Below, piece after piece: positions 53,623 to 63,266 of a stretch of 64,000 nt of DNA. The notes beneath the pieces were generated by a model that searched no databases, was not told where the DNA came from, and saw only the letters and a list, made by a program, of their open reading frames with translations. The stretch is from Actibacterium atlanticum (GTDB lineage Bacteria > Pseudomonadota > Alphaproteobacteria > Rhodobacterales > Rhodobacteraceae): positions 62,001-126,000 of the forward strand of contig NZ_AQQY01000005.1 of the NCBI RefSeq assembly GCF_000671395.1. The letters run 5' to 3'. Each line of letters begins with the position of its first letter. Position 1 is the first letter of the stretch. Position numbers and translations under genes: made by a program.

Positions 53623-56600
53623 TCATAGTCCGGGCGCGCGCCTTAAATCGAGCGTCATCGGGAACTCGGGATGCGGGCATTCATGCGCGGGCCAGTAACT
53701 GCCCGCCGTGTGGCCCATCTTTTCAAAGCGCGCCAGACGGCGGGCATCGGCCTCGTTGGTGTTGACGGGGAACGTGTCATAGTTGCGCCCACCGGGATGC
53801 GCGACGTGATAGGTGCACCCGCCAAGCGCGCGCCCTGTCCAGGTGTCAAAGACATCAAAGATCAGCGGCGCGTTGACGGGCAAAACCGGATGTAAGGCCT
53901 CGGCCGGTTGCCAGGCTTTGAACCGTACCCCGCCGACCGAGACACCGCTTTCGCCGGTGGCATGCAGCGGAATCTGGCGCTGATTACAGGCCACGATATA
54001 GCGTTCAGGGTTGGTTGTGGTCAGTTGCACCTGCATGCGCTCCACGGAACTGTCGGTATAGCGCACCGTGCCACCAATTGCGCCACGTTCCCCCATCACA
54101 TGCCATGGTTCCAGTGCCTGACGCAGCTCCAGATGCACGCCGTCGTATTCCACTTCGCCGGCAAACGGAAAGCGGAACTCGCGCTGGGCTTCAAACCAAT
54201 CAGCGCGCAGATCAAACCCGTGATCGGACAAATCACGCAGCACATCCATGAAGTCCTGCCACAGGAAGTAGGGCAGCATGAAACGATCATGCAATGCCGT
54301 GCCCCAGCGCACCGGTTTGCCCTTCAGCGGCTTGTCCCAGAACCGCGCCATCAAGGCGCGCAGCAGCACTTGTTGGGCAAGGCTCATCTTGGCATCGGGC
54401 GGCATTTCAAAACCGCGGAATTCAACAAGCCCTAAGCGCCCGGTGGGGCCGTCGGGAGAGAACAGCTTGTCGACGCAAATCTCGGCCCGGTGGGTGTTGC
54501 CGGTGACATCAATCAGGATGTTGCGCAGCAGACGGTCCAGGAGCCATGGCTGGGGCGGAACACCTTCGTCGGGCGAGGGGATCTGCGACAGCGCAATCTC
54601 AAGCTCATACAGCGTGTCATGGCGGGCTTCGTCGATACGCGGGGCCTGCGACGTCGGCCCGATGAACAACCCGGCAAACAGATACGACAAAGACGGATGG
54701 CGTTGCCAGTGCAGGATCAGCGAGCGCAGCAGATCGGGCCGCCGCAAGAACGGCGAGTCGTGTAGCGTTTCACCGCCTACGACCACATGGTTGCCACCGC
54801 CGGTGCCGGTGTGGCGGCCATCAATCATGAACTTGTCGGCCCCCAGACGGGTCTGACGGGCGTCCTCATAGACGCCTGTGGTGATGTCGACGCAGTCCTG
54901 CCAGCTGTGGGCGGGCTGGATATTGACCTCGATCACGCCCGGATCAGGCGCCACGCGGATCACGCTTAGCCGCGCGTCATCGGGCGGGGTGTAGCCTTCG
55001 ATGTGGATCGGCAGGCCCAGTTCCTCGGCGGTGGCTTCGGCGTTCGCCAGAAGCTCCAGATAGTCATCCAGCGCTTCGACAGGCGGCATAAACAGGCACA
55101 GCTTGCCATCACGTGGTTCAATCGCAATGGCGGTGCGGACCGCGCCATCTTTTGGATCAATGCCTTGCTCTATGATCCGTTGGCGTGGTTGCCCTTCGTC
55201 CCGCGGGGCCGATGACGGTTGCACATGTTCGGGTGTCACCTCAGGGAGCGTGTCGGCCTCTTCGCGCGCGATGCGTTCCAGTTCTGCCATGATCTCCCGC
55301 CGTTTCTGGCTCCACTCGGCGTGAAAGTCAGGCAAGGGGGCAAGCGGAACGGAGGGGTCAGTCGTATAGATATACGGGTACTCAGCGGGCGGGACATGCG
55401 GCAGCGTGCCCAGCGGCAGGCGAAAGCCCACCGGGCTGTCACCGGGGATCAGGAACAAATGCCCACGCCGGGTTTTCCATGCTTCCGAGCGCCAGCGCTT
55501 GCCCGTTGCTTTGCTTTGCCAGCGTTGGATGGGCATTGCATAGCCTGCAGGCGTATCCAGACCGCGCGCGAACACCCGCGCGATACGGGCACGAACCTCG
55601 GGGTCTTTCAACTTGGAGTCTTCGGGGGTGACATTTTCTGGCAACCCGGCCTCTTTTAGGATCCACTCGGCGGGGTCCTCATAGGTGGGGCGCACGTAGT
55701 CGGGACCGATCCCAAGGTTTTCGGCGAATTTGGTCAGGAACTGATCCGCATTTTCGGGCGTGGCCGTGGACGGATCGGGGGTTTCCCCCGCAACCAGATC
55801 AGGGTTCTTCCACACCGGTTTGCCATCGCGCCGCCAATACAGCGAATAGGTCCAGCGCGGCAGGGTTTCGCCCGGATACCATTTGCCCTGACCGTAGTGC
55901 AGGAAGCCATTTGGTGCGAAACGGCTGCGCAACCGTCGGATCAGCTTATCGGCCAGATCACGTTTGGTGGGGCCAACAGCGCCTGTGTTCCATTCATCGG
56001 CCTCAAAATCGTCGATCGACACGAAAGTCGGCTCGCCCCCCATGGTCAGGCGCATATCCTGCTTGGCCATGATGTCGTCGATCTTGTTGCCAAGCGCGTC
56101 CAGCGCGTCCCAGGCTTCATCCGAAAACGGCTTGGTGATGCGCGGGTGTTCGGCGACCCGTTTCACCTCCATCTCAAAGTTGAAATCGACTTCGGCAAAG
56201 CTGGCCATGCCGCTGATCGGCGCGGCATTACGGTAATGCGGGGCTGAGCACAGCGGAATATGGCTTTCGCCCGTCAATAGGCCCGAAGTCGGGTCCAGCC
56301 CGATCCAGCCCGCACCGGGCAGGAACACCTCGCACCAAGCGTGCAGATCGGTGAAATCGTGGTCGGTGCCCGCAGGGCCATCCAAGGCCTCTAGATCGGG
56401 TTTCAGCTGGATCAGATAGCCCGAGGTGAACCGCGCCGCAAAGCCCAGATGGCGCAGCATTTGCACCAACAGCCACGAGGTATCCCGGCAGGAACCGCGC
56501 CCGTGCTGCAGGGTCTCTTCGGGGGTTTGCACACCCGGTTCCATGCGGATCACATAGCCGATGTCCTTTTCCAGCTGCGCGTTCAGCCCAACCAGAAAAT

Positions 56601-57027
56601 CCACCGTGCGTTCTGCTTCGCGCGGCACCGTGTCCAGCAGCGCTTTCAGGCGCGGCCCGGCCGGTTCAGGGGTGCGATAGATCGTCAGATCGTCGATCAG
56701 CTCTTCGGGGTAGTCGAAGGGGAAGCTCTCGGCCTCTTCATCCACGAAGAAATCGAACGGGTTATAGACCGTCATATCGGCCACCAGATCGACCTCGATC
56801 TTCAGTTCGGTCACCGGCTCTGGGAAAACATAGCGCGCCATCCAGTTGCCGTACGGGTCTTGCTGGTGATTTACGAAATGTCCTTCGGGGCTGATCTTCA
56901 GCGAATGCGAGATCACCCGCGTGCGCGAATGCGGCGCCGGGCGCAGCCGGATGATCTGGGGCGCCAGCGTAACTGGGCGGTCGTATTTGTAATGGGTGAG
57001 GTGGTGGATGCTCGCCTTGATGGCCAT
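53623..57027 (-). CDS. Transglutaminase-DUF2126 giant protein
   Basis: 1134 residues from ATG 57027 with GGAAG five bases upstream; the start at 57039 is an alternative. The N-terminal transglutaminase (about 1-285) has the Cys in [14 protein letters not shown], His in DLHAWCEVF and Asp in GLDPTSGL. The large DUF2126 region (about 290-1120) follows, with [28 protein letters not shown] and [15 protein letters not shown], a pattern related to carboxylate-amine ligases (GCS2/ATP-grasp-like amidoligases). It is the first gene of a three-gene unit. A role in making or attaching a peptide-like modification is predicted, not shown. Confidence 0.88.
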   Translation of the reverse strand: MAIKASIHHLTHYKYDRPVTLAPQIIRLRPAPHSRTRVISHSLKISPEGHFVNHQQDPYGNWMARYVFPEPVTELKIEVDLVADMTVYNPFDFFVDEEAESFPFDYPEELIDDLTIYRTPEPAGPRLKALLDTVPREAERTVDFLVGLNAQLEKDIGYVIRMEPGVQTPEETLQHGRGSCRDTSWLLVQMLRHLGFAARFTSGYLIQLKPDLEALDGPAGTDHDFTDLHAWCEVFLPGAGWIGLDPTSGLLTGESHIPLCSAPHYRNAAPISGMASFAEVDFNFEMEVKRVAEHPRITKPFSDEAWDALDALGNKIDDIMAKQDMRLTMGGEPTFVSIDDFEADEWNTGAVGPTKRDLADKLIRRLRSRFAPNGFLHYGQGKWYPGETLPRWTYSLYWRRDGKPVWKNPDLVAGETPDPSTATPENADQFLTKFAENLGIGPDYVRPTYEDPAEWILKEAGLPENVTPEDSKLKDPEVRARIARVFARGLDTPAGYAMPIQRWQSKATGKRWRSEAWKTRRGHLFLIPGDSPVGFRLPLGTLPHVPPAEYPYIYTTDPSVPLAPLPDFHAEWSQKRREIMAELERIAREEADTLPEVTPEHVQPSSAPRDEGQPRQRIIEQGIDPKDGAVRTAIAIEPRDGKLCLFMPPVEALDDYLELLANAEATAEELGLPIHIEGYTPPDDARLSVIRVAPDPGVIEVNIQPAHSWQDCVDITTGVYEDARQTRLGADKFMIDGRHTGTGGGNHVVVGGETLHDSPFLRRPDLLRSLILHWQRHPSLSYLFAGLFIGPTSQAPRIDEARHDTLYELEIALSQIPSPDEGVPPQPWLLDRLLRNILIDVTGNTHRAEICVDKLFSPDGPTGRLGLVEFRGFEMPPDAKMSLAQQVLLRALMARFWDKPLKGKPVRWGTALHDRFMLPYFLWQDFMDVLRDLSDHGFDLRADWFEAQREFRFPFAGEVEYDGVHLELRQALEPWHVMGERGAIGGTVRYTDSSVERMQVQLTTTNPERYIVACNQRQIPLHATGESGVSVGGVRFKAWQPAEALHPVLPVNAPLIFDVFDTWTGRALGGCTYHVAHPGGRNYDTFPVNTNEADARRLARFEKMGHTAGSYWPAHECPHPEFPMTLDLRRAPGL

Positions 57028-57160
57028 GAGGTCTTCCATGTGGTCTTCGTTTCGATGATCACAGGCGCTGGAACGCGGAATGTAAAGTGGTCCGGCGAGA
57101 AATGATGAAATGTCTGGTCGCCGAAATTCATCAGCGACCAAGATTTGATCAGTGTTCTGA

Positions 57161-58015
57161 CTACAGTTTCGATGCGTCCGCAGGTTCGGCGGGCTTGAAC
57201 GCGGCAAGGACGCGCCGCGCGGCAAAAAAGACAGGATCATGGGTGTCTTTCAGGATTTGCACCCGGTCAAACCGGTCAGAGTCAGCGTTTACCGCGTCGC
57301 GCAGCGCCTGCCCAAAGGCCATGCGCAGCTCTGTGCCGATGTTGAACTTGCAAATACTGGAGCCGCGCGCCAGTGCCGAGCGTTGCGCCACAGGCACGCC
57401 TGAGCCGCCATGGATCACCAATGGCACCGTGGTGACAGCCTCAATCGCGCGGATGCGCTGCTCATCCAGCCCGCCTTCTTTGTCCTGCTGCAAGTGAACA
57501 TTGCCCACCGATATCGCCATCGCATCCACTCCGGTTTCACGGGCAAATTGCGCGGCGTCATCTGGGTCGGTCCCGGCCGAGTTTTCACCCCCTGAATAGC
57601 CGACAAACCCGATCTCACCTTCGCAGGAAATCCCAGCATCATGCGCCATTTCTGCGATCCGCGCGGTTTCGTCGATGTTCTGGTTCAGCGGCTTGCGCGA
57701 CCCGTCGAACATCAACGAGGTGAACCCGCTGTCTAACGCTTGCTTACACTCGTCAAACGTATAGCCATGATCCAGGTGTGCCACGACGGGCACGCTGGAC
57801 TGTTCTGCCAGATGGCGGAACATTTTTCCCAACACAGGCAGGGGCGTGTGGTCGCGGCAACTGGGCCCCGCCTGCAAGATCACAGGCACAGATTCGGCCT
57901 CAGCAGCGGCGACATAGGCGCGCATTTCCTCCCAGCCTAAAGTGACCAGCCCGGCCACCGCATAGCCCCCGGACAGGGCTGGTTGAACGACGTCTTTCAG
58001 TGTTGCTAAGGTCAT
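57161..58015 (-). CDS. iolJ: Class II ketose-bisphosphate aldolase (IolJ-like)
   Basis: 284 residues of the zinc-dependent class II aldolase family: [13 protein letters not shown] (zinc His), [23 protein letters not shown] and [10 protein letters not shown]. In the inositol pathway IolJ splits 2-deoxy-5-keto-gluconate-6-phosphate to dihydroxyacetone phosphate and malonate semialdehyde. The overlap with iolB (four bases) supports this role over fructose-bisphosphate aldolase. Confidence 0.88.
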   Translation of the reverse strand: MTLATLKDVVQPALSGGYAVAGLVTLGWEEMRAYVAAAEAESVPVILQAGPSCRDHTPLPVLGKMFRHLAEQSSVPVVAHLDHGYTFDECKQALDSGFTSLMFDGSRKPLNQNIDETARIAEMAHDAGISCEGEIGFVGYSGGENSAGTDPDDAAQFARETGVDAMAISVGNVHLQQDKEGGLDEQRIRAIEAVTTVPLVIHGGSGVPVAQRSALARGSSICKFNIGTELRMAFGQALRDAVNADSDRFDRVQILKDTHDPVFFAARRVLAAFKPAEPADASKL

Positions 58016-58869
58016 TTGAACTTTGCCACCATATCCATAATTCCCGGAATTGTTTGCAGCTGCGCTGCATGGGTTGGTTGAAAATACTGCGTCAGTGATC
58101 GCTGGCTAAGCCCGCCCAGAATGGTGAAGTAATACATCTGGTATCCGGGCAAAACGGCGCAGGGGTGATACCCTTTGTCGATCAGGACCGTTGAGCCATC
58201 AACGACGTGATAGGCGTCACCCGGCGTGTTCTCGGCGCGCTGAAGCATCTGAAGCCCCGAGCCATATTGCGGCTTGAAGCGAAAGTTATAGGTTTCGTCA
58301 TGGCGGGTTTCGATCAGCGTGCCATCCGCGTCGCGGCGGTCGGTGTCATGCTTATGCGACGGAAACCCCGACCAGCCCCCTTCACCAACCGTATACAGTT
58401 CACTGACCAGCAGACGACCGACGCGGTCGTGGCAGTCGGCGCCCAGAATATGCTTGATTTTGCGATGGGTCTTGGTGTCGTCAGAGCCATACTGAACCAC
58501 ATCCAACTGATCGGCGCGCACATCGAACGGCGCCAGCACTTTGTCGTATTTGGCTCCGGCTATGAAGGTCTCTGTGGTGTCGGTTTTACAGGTAAGGCGC
58601 ACCTTGGCACCGACCGGCGCATAGACACCTTCTGGGTCGCCATCCCAAACATCCGCAGTGCGGTTGCCCAGATCATGAAAGCGAGCACCGTCCACCTTAA
58701 CATCCACCGTGCCGGTGGCGGGTACAATGCAGGTTTCATAGCCGGGCAGGGCGTACTCGAACACCTCGCCCCGGTTCAGTTTGACGATGTTGAAATAGTT
58801 CAGGGGCACCCGCGCGTCCTCGACATCGACGATGGGCCGGTTCTTGTTGTCGTAAGGGGCAATATGCAT
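58012..58869 (-). CDS. iolB: 5-deoxy-glucuronate isomerase IolB
   Basis: 285 residues from ATG 58869, after AAAGGAC. KduI/IolB-type double cupin; the C-terminal half has SGFPSHKHDTDRR, YNFRFKPQYG and YHPCAVLPGYQMYYF with the metal-binding His and Glu. It isomerises 5-deoxy-glucuronate to 2-deoxy-5-keto-gluconate in inositol breakdown. It starts 11 bases after iolC and overlaps iolJ. Confidence 0.94.
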   Translation of the reverse strand: MHIAPYDNKNRPIVDVEDARVPLNYFNIVKLNRGEVFEYALPGYETCIVPATGTVDVKVDGARFHDLGNRTADVWDGDPEGVYAPVGAKVRLTCKTDTTETFIAGAKYDKVLAPFDVRADQLDVVQYGSDDTKTHRKIKHILGADCHDRVGRLLVSELYTVGEGGWSGFPSHKHDTDRRDADGTLIETRHDETYNFRFKPQYGSGLQMLQRAENTPGDAYHVVDGSTVLIDKGYHPCAVLPGYQMYYFTILGGLSQRSLTQYFQPTHAAQLQTIPGIMDMVAKFK

Positions 58870-58880
58870 GGCGTGTCCTT

Positions 58881-59858
58881 TCAGCAATCGGTGGCGCCGG
58901 GATGCGAATCCAAAAAGGTCTCCAGCTCGGCTGTGGTGGGCATGGCGCCAGCACAGCCGGGCTGTGACACAACGATCGACGCACAGGCCGAGCCGCGCAG
59001 GACCGCGCTGCGCAGGTCATGCCCCGCCGCGACAGAGGCCAGCATTCCGGCCATGAAACTGTCTCCGGCGCCGTTAGGTTTAACGGCAGTGACGGGGAAG
59101 ATGCCGGTGCGGATTTCCTGCTGTGCCGTAAGGGTGATCGCGCCCTGATGCCCCATTTTATAGATCACCAGTTTGCCTTTCGCGGCCAGTTCGCGGGCCT
59201 TATCCAACCCCTTGTCCAAACCGCCCGCCATAAAACCAAACTCCTCGTCATTGCCGACGATCAGATCGCTTTCGTCGCCGGCGCGGCTTAACACCTGCGC
59301 CGCCACATCCGCCGAAGGCCAGCTGTACGGGCGGTAATCAATGTCAAAGATCACAGGCAACCCGGCAGCTCGGCCCTGTTCAAACGCATGAAAAGTAGCG
59401 CTGCGCGAAGGTTCAGCCGCAAAAACCGTACCGGCGGTGATCAGTGCGCTGAAACGGGTGTAATCGACCGCGTCCATGTCTTTGGCGGTGACCTGAAAGT
59501 CGGCCGCCCCGTTGCGATAAATGACATTTTGAAAGTCTTCTAAACGGCTTTCATAAACGGCCAGCGAGGTTCGCGCCTCGCCCCCTACGGTGCGCACATA
59601 GCGGGTGTCGACGCCGTAGTCTCGTAGCCGGTTCATACAAAAGCGCCCGACCGCGTCATCCGATACCGAAGTCACCAATGCGCTGGTGCAGCCAAGTTTC
59701 GTAAGCCCGACGCAAATGTTGGCAGACGAGCCGCCTAAATCTGCGCGAAACGCTTTGGCATCTTCGCTTTTTACCCCAACCGGATCAGCGAAAACATCCA
59801 TGCCCGCCCGCCCGAACACGGCGAAGTCTCCTTTGCGAATGGCGTCTAAAACTTTCAT
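58881..59858 (-). CDS. iolC: 5-dehydro-2-deoxygluconokinase IolC
   Basis: 325 residues from ATG 59858 with AAAAAGGG nine bases upstream; frame extends to 60284 but crosses the operator and the divergent gene. PfkB/ribokinase family: DFAVFGRAGMDVFADPVGV, DLGGSSANICVGLTKLG and KPNGAGDSFMAGMLAS (anion hole). It phosphorylates 2-deoxy-5-keto-gluconate. It lacks the C-terminal DUF2090 aldolase-like domain fused in some IolC proteins, consistent with a separate iolJ. First gene of the left arm of the iol locus. Confidence 0.92.
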   Translation of the reverse strand: MKVLDAIRKGDFAVFGRAGMDVFADPVGVKSEDAKAFRADLGGSSANICVGLTKLGCTSALVTSVSDDAVGRFCMNRLRDYGVDTRYVRTVGGEARTSLAVYESRLEDFQNVIYRNGAADFQVTAKDMDAVDYTRFSALITAGTVFAAEPSRSATFHAFEQGRAAGLPVIFDIDYRPYSWPSADVAAQVLSRAGDESDLIVGNDEEFGFMAGGLDKGLDKARELAAKGKLVIYKMGHQGAITLTAQQEIRTGIFPVTAVKPNGAGDSFMAGMLASVAAGHDLRSAVLRGSACASIVVSQPGCAGAMPTTAELETFLDSHPGATDC

Positions 59859-59952
59859 CTGCGCAGCCCTTTTTGCCTTGCCATACAGGTTCATGCGCCT
59901 GCATCCGTCGCCCCGGTCTGGGAAAAAACTTTGGCGGGCGTCTGAATGGCGC

Positions 59953-59981
59953 TTGCGCGCTTTGTAGACTCGCGGTACGGT
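59953..59981 (+). promoter_or_regulatory. Candidate promoter for the right-hand iol arm
   Basis: TTGCGC (59953-59958), a 17-base spacer and TACGGT (59976-59981), immediately before the operator palindrome at 59983-60000, so repressor binding would cover the start site. Confidence 0.45.
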
Positions 59982-59982
59982 T

Positions 59983-60000
59983 TTTGCAACCGGTTGCAAA
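59983..60000. promoter_or_regulatory. LacI/GalR-type operator between the iol arms
   Basis: TTTGCAACCGGTTGCAAA is a perfect 18-base palindrome with the central CG and the TTGCAA half-site typical of LacI-family operators. It lies between the divergent iolC and dehydrogenase genes. A LacI-family gene is at 63267, the obvious candidate regulator. Confidence 0.85.
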
Positions 60001-60029
60001 CCGTGAAATGAGTCAGGGAGGACCGAGGA

Positions 60030-61133
60030 GTGACTCAGATCGGCGTTGGTATTTTGGGGGGTGGCTACATGGGCAAGGCCCATGCCGTGGCCATGTCTTC
60101 GGTCGGGGCTGTATTCAATACGGCGCTGCGGCCGCGGCTTGAAATGGTGTGCGCAACGACTGATGAAAGCGCCGAGCGCTATCGCCAGTCCTATGGGTTT
60201 GCGCGTGCCACTAGCGATTGGCGGGCGTTGGTAGAGGACGACAAGGTCGAGGCCATTGTCATCGCGACGCCGCAGGAAATGCATCGCCCCATCGCCGAAG
60301 CTGCCTTTGCCAGGGGGAAGCCGGTTTTGTGTGAAAAGCCGTTGGGCGCGTCACTGAACGATAGTGCCGCGATGGTCGCCGCCGCCGAGGCCGCAGGCGT
60401 GGCAAATATGGTCGGGTTTAACTACATCCGAACCCCGGCCAGCCAATACGCCCGGCAGCTGATCGCTGCGGGGGAAATCGGTGAAATCACGTGGTTTCGT
60501 GGCGAGCATACCGAAGATTTCTATGCTGATCCCAAGACCCCGGCGACTTGGCGTACCAGCGGCAAGGCCAATGGTACGATGGGCGATCTGGCGCCACATA
60601 TGGTCAACGCCGCGCTGGCGCTGATGGGGCCAATAGAGCGCGTGTTGGCCGAGGTTGAAACCGTTCACGCGACCCGACCCGGTGGCAAAGTCACGAACGA
60701 CGACCACGCGCAGATGATGGTGCGTTTTGCCAATGGCGCGATGGGGTCGATGTATTTCAGCCGCATCGCAACCGGGCGCAAGATGGGTTATGCCTATGAA
60801 ATATCAGGGACAAAAGGCGCGATCCGTTTCGATCAAGAGGATCAGAACGCGCTGTGGCTCTATCGGATGGACGAGCCCGAGGCGGAACGTGGCTTTCGCA
60901 AAATCCTGACCGGCCCTGCCCACCCAGATTACGAACCCTTCTGCCAAGGGCCCGGCCATGGCACGGGCTATCAGGATCAGATCATCATCGAAGCGCGAGA
61001 CTTTTTGCAGGCGATTGAAACTGGCGCGCCGGTCTGGCCCACCTTTCGGGACGGCCACGAGGTCAACCGGGTGATTGCAGCGGGGTTTGCCTCGGATGCG
61101 GCGCAAACTTGGAAGTTTATCAAAGACTTCTGA
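60030..61133 (+). CDS. Gfo/Idh/MocA-family oxidoreductase (inositol dehydrogenase-like)
   Basis: 367 residues from GTG 60030, after GGAGGACCGAGGA. NAD-binding Rossmann GILGGGYMGKAHAVAM, the family EKP motif in VLCEKPLGASLND, and the C-terminal beta-sheet with the Asp-His region (GDLAPHMVNAAL). In inositol pathways such enzymes oxidise myo- or scyllo-inositol to inosose or rearrange ketones. It starts the right arm of the iol locus. It is not the canonical idhA by sequence alone, so the exact substrate is open. Confidence 0.88.
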   Translation: MTQIGVGILGGGYMGKAHAVAMSSVGAVFNTALRPRLEMVCATTDESAERYRQSYGFARATSDWRALVEDDKVEAIVIATPQEMHRPIAEAAFARGKPVLCEKPLGASLNDSAAMVAAAEAAGVANMVGFNYIRTPASQYARQLIAAGEIGEITWFRGEHTEDFYADPKTPATWRTSGKANGTMGDLAPHMVNAALALMGPIERVLAEVETVHATRPGGKVTNDDHAQMMVRFANGAMGSMYFSRIATGRKMGYAYEISGTKGAIRFDQEDQNALWLYRMDEPEAERGFRKILTGPAHPDYEPFCQGPGHGTGYQDQIIIEARDFLQAIETGAPVWPTFRDGHEVNRVIAAGFASDAAQTWKFIKDF

Positions 61134-61152
61134 ACAATGGAGGCTCGCCCGA

Positions 61153-62043
61153 ATGAGCATCAAGATTGCCAACGCGCCTTGTTCCTGGGGGGTTGAATTC
61201 GCGGATGATCCGCGCAACCCGTCTTGGCAAACGGTGCTGAAAGAATGCGCCCAAGCGGGCTATACCGGCATTGAGCTGGGCCCGGTGGGTTTCATGCCAG
61301 AAGACCCCGCTGTTCTAGGCGACGCCTTGGCCGAGCATGATCTTGAACTTGTCGGCGGCGTGGTGTTTCGCCCGTTCCATGATCCGGCTGCCTGGGACGA
61401 GGTGCTGGACGCTACGCATCGCACTGCCCGTGCGCTGAGGGCGCATGGGGCGCAGCATCTGGTGCTGATCGACTCGATTTCGCCGCGCCGTGCACCCACG
61501 GCGGGCCGTGCGGCAGAGGCAGAGCAGATGGAGGCCGCAGAGTGGGCCGCTTTTCGCGACCGCATTGCCCAAAGCGCCCGCATCGGCGTTGAGGAATACG
61601 GCCTGACGGTTGGTATTCATGCCCATGCCGCCGGGTTCATCGACTTTGAGCCAGAGCTGGAACGCCTGCTGGACGAGGTTGACGAAAAGATCCTAAAGAT
61701 TTGTTTCGATACCGGTCATCACTCCTATGCGGGCTATGATCCGGTGGCCTTCATGAAGCGGCATGCAGACCGTATTTCCTATATGCATTTCAAAGACATA
61801 GACCCAAAGGTCAAGGCCGGGGTAATCGCCAATCGCACCGGGTTCTATGACGCCTGCGGTCAGGGGATATTTTGCAAGCTGGGGCAGGGGGATGTGGATT
61901 TTCCGGCGGTGCGGCAGGTGCTGTTGGATGCGGGGTTCAGCGGCTGGTGTACAGTCGAACAGGACATCGACCCGACGCTGGATGTCACCCCGCGTGAGGA
62001 CAACCGATACAATCGCGAATACCTGAAAAGCATCGGTTTTTAG
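61153..62043 (+). CDS. TIM-barrel inosose dehydratase/isomerase-like protein (IolE/IolI group)
   Basis: 296 residues from ATG 61153, after GGAGG. A xylose-isomerase-like TIM barrel: IKIANAPCSWGVEF at the start, YTGIELGPVGFMP, the metal site around CFDTGHHSYAG and MHFKDIDPKV, and GWCTVEQDID (metal Glu) near the end. IolE removes water from 2-keto-myo-inositol; IolI isomerises ketoinositols. Both share this fold. The position in the iol arm supports one of the two; IolE is favoured as no other candidate is present in the window. Confidence 0.82.
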   Translation: MSIKIANAPCSWGVEFADDPRNPSWQTVLKECAQAGYTGIELGPVGFMPEDPAVLGDALAEHDLELVGGVVFRPFHDPAAWDEVLDATHRTARALRAHGAQHLVLIDSISPRRAPTAGRAAEAEQMEAAEWAAFRDRIAQSARIGVEEYGLTVGIHAHAAGFIDFEPELERLLDEVDEKILKICFDTGHHSYAGYDPVAFMKRHADRISYMHFKDIDPKVKAGVIANRTGFYDACGQGIFCKLGQGDVDFPAVRQVLLDAGFSGWCTVEQDIDPTLDVTPREDNRYNREYLKSIGF

Positions 62044-62075
62044 CGATACACAAGTGATGCACAAGCGATGCACAT
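62043..62075 (+). repeat. Three 11-bp tandem direct repeats
   Basis: GCGATACACAA (62043-62053), GTGATGCACAA (62054-62064) and GCGATGCACAT (62065-62075) lie in the short gap before the next dehydrogenase gene. The 11-base period is one helical turn. It may bind a protein or be a remnant of slippage. Confidence 0.65.
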
Positions 62076-62117
62076 CCCATGCATACGCGGTGCGGATTGG
62101 CAGTAGGGAGCAATGCC

Positions 62118-63254
62118 ATGACGAAACTGAAATGGGGCATGATCGGGGGCGGCGAAGGCAGCCAGATCGGACCGGCACACCGGTTGGGCGCGCTGGCAGA
62201 CGGGCGGTTTGAAATGACCGCGGGTGCGCTGGATCATCGGCCCGAGGCCGGGCGCGCCTATGCCCGGACACTTGGGATCGCGGCCGACCGCGCCTATGGC
62301 GATTGGCAGGAAATGCTGGCGGGTGAAAAGGACCGGAAGGATCGGATTGATCTGGTGACCGTCGCCACCCCCAATGCCACGCATTTTGAGATCACCAAAG
62401 CCTATCTGGAGGCGGGCTTTAACGTGCTGTGCGAAAAGCCGATGACCATGACGGTGGAGGAGGGCGAGGAGATCGTCCGCGTGGCCGAAAAATCCGGCAA
62501 GATCTGCGCCGTGAACTATTGCTACAGTGCCTATCCCATGGTGCGACAGGCCCGCGCCATGGTGCGCGCAGCAGAGATCGGCAAGGTGCGGCTGGTCGTG
62601 ACCAATTTCGCCCACGGCCATCACGGCGATGCCACGGATGCCGACAATCCGCGCGTGCGCTGGCGCTATGATCCGGCGATGGCTGGCGTTTCAGGCCAGT
62701 TTGCCGATTGCGGCATTCATGCGCTGCACATGGCCAGTTTCATCTGCGATGATAAGGTCAAAACGCTGAGCGCCGATTTCGCGTCAACCATCCCAAGCCG
62801 CGTCTTGGAGGATGACGCGATGGTCAATTTCCGGATGGAAGGCGGCACGGTGGGGCGGTTGTGGACCAGCTCGGTTGCGATTGGGCGGCAGCACGGGTTC
62901 GACATTCAGGTGTTCGGGGAAACCGGAGGGCTGCGCTGGGCCTCGGAACAGCCCAACCAGCTGATCTATACCCCCGTGGGGGGACGCACACAGATCATCG
63001 AAAAAGGCGAAAGCGGGCTGCATGAAGATGCGCAGCGGCTGAGCCGTGTCGCCATCGCGCACCCCGAAGGGTTTCCTTTGGCCGTGGCCAATATCTATTG
63101 CGATCTGGCAGATGCGATTGCGGGCGAGGCACGCGACGGGTTGCCCAATGCCGCTGATGGCGTGCGGTCGATGGCGGCGGTGCACACGGCGGTGGCGTCC
63201 GCCCAAGAGGGCGGAGCGTGGTTGGACGCCCGGCCTTCGATCTTCAGGGATTAG
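62118..63254 (+). CDS. Gfo/Idh/MocA-family oxidoreductase, second copy
   Basis: 378 residues from ATG 62118, after TAGGGAG. Rossmann start WGMIGGGEGSQIGPAHRLG, VLCEKPMTMTVEEGEE and the C-terminal GQFADCGIHALHM with the catalytic His. It is only distantly like the first copy, so different substrates are expected (for example scyllo- versus myo-inositol, or a ketoinositol). It follows the IolE/IolI-like gene after 74 bases containing three 11-bp repeats. Confidence 0.88.
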   Translation: MTKLKWGMIGGGEGSQIGPAHRLGALADGRFEMTAGALDHRPEAGRAYARTLGIAADRAYGDWQEMLAGEKDRKDRIDLVTVATPNATHFEITKAYLEAGFNVLCEKPMTMTVEEGEEIVRVAEKSGKICAVNYCYSAYPMVRQARAMVRAAEIGKVRLVVTNFAHGHHGDATDADNPRVRWRYDPAMAGVSGQFADCGIHALHMASFICDDKVKTLSADFASTIPSRVLEDDAMVNFRMEGGTVGRLWTSSVAIGRQHGFDIQVFGETGGLRWASEQPNQLIYTPVGGRTQIIEKGESGLHEDAQRLSRVAIAHPEGFPLAVANIYCDLADAIAGEARDGLPNAADGVRSMAAVHTAVASAQEGGAWLDARPSIFRD

Positions 63255-63266
63255 AGCAGGGCGCGC

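Noticed and set aside
59859-60284. Upstream extension of iolC by 142 codons
   Set aside because: It would cover the LacI operator and the start of the divergent dehydrogenase gene. The PfkB N-terminus and ribosome site fit ATG 59858.
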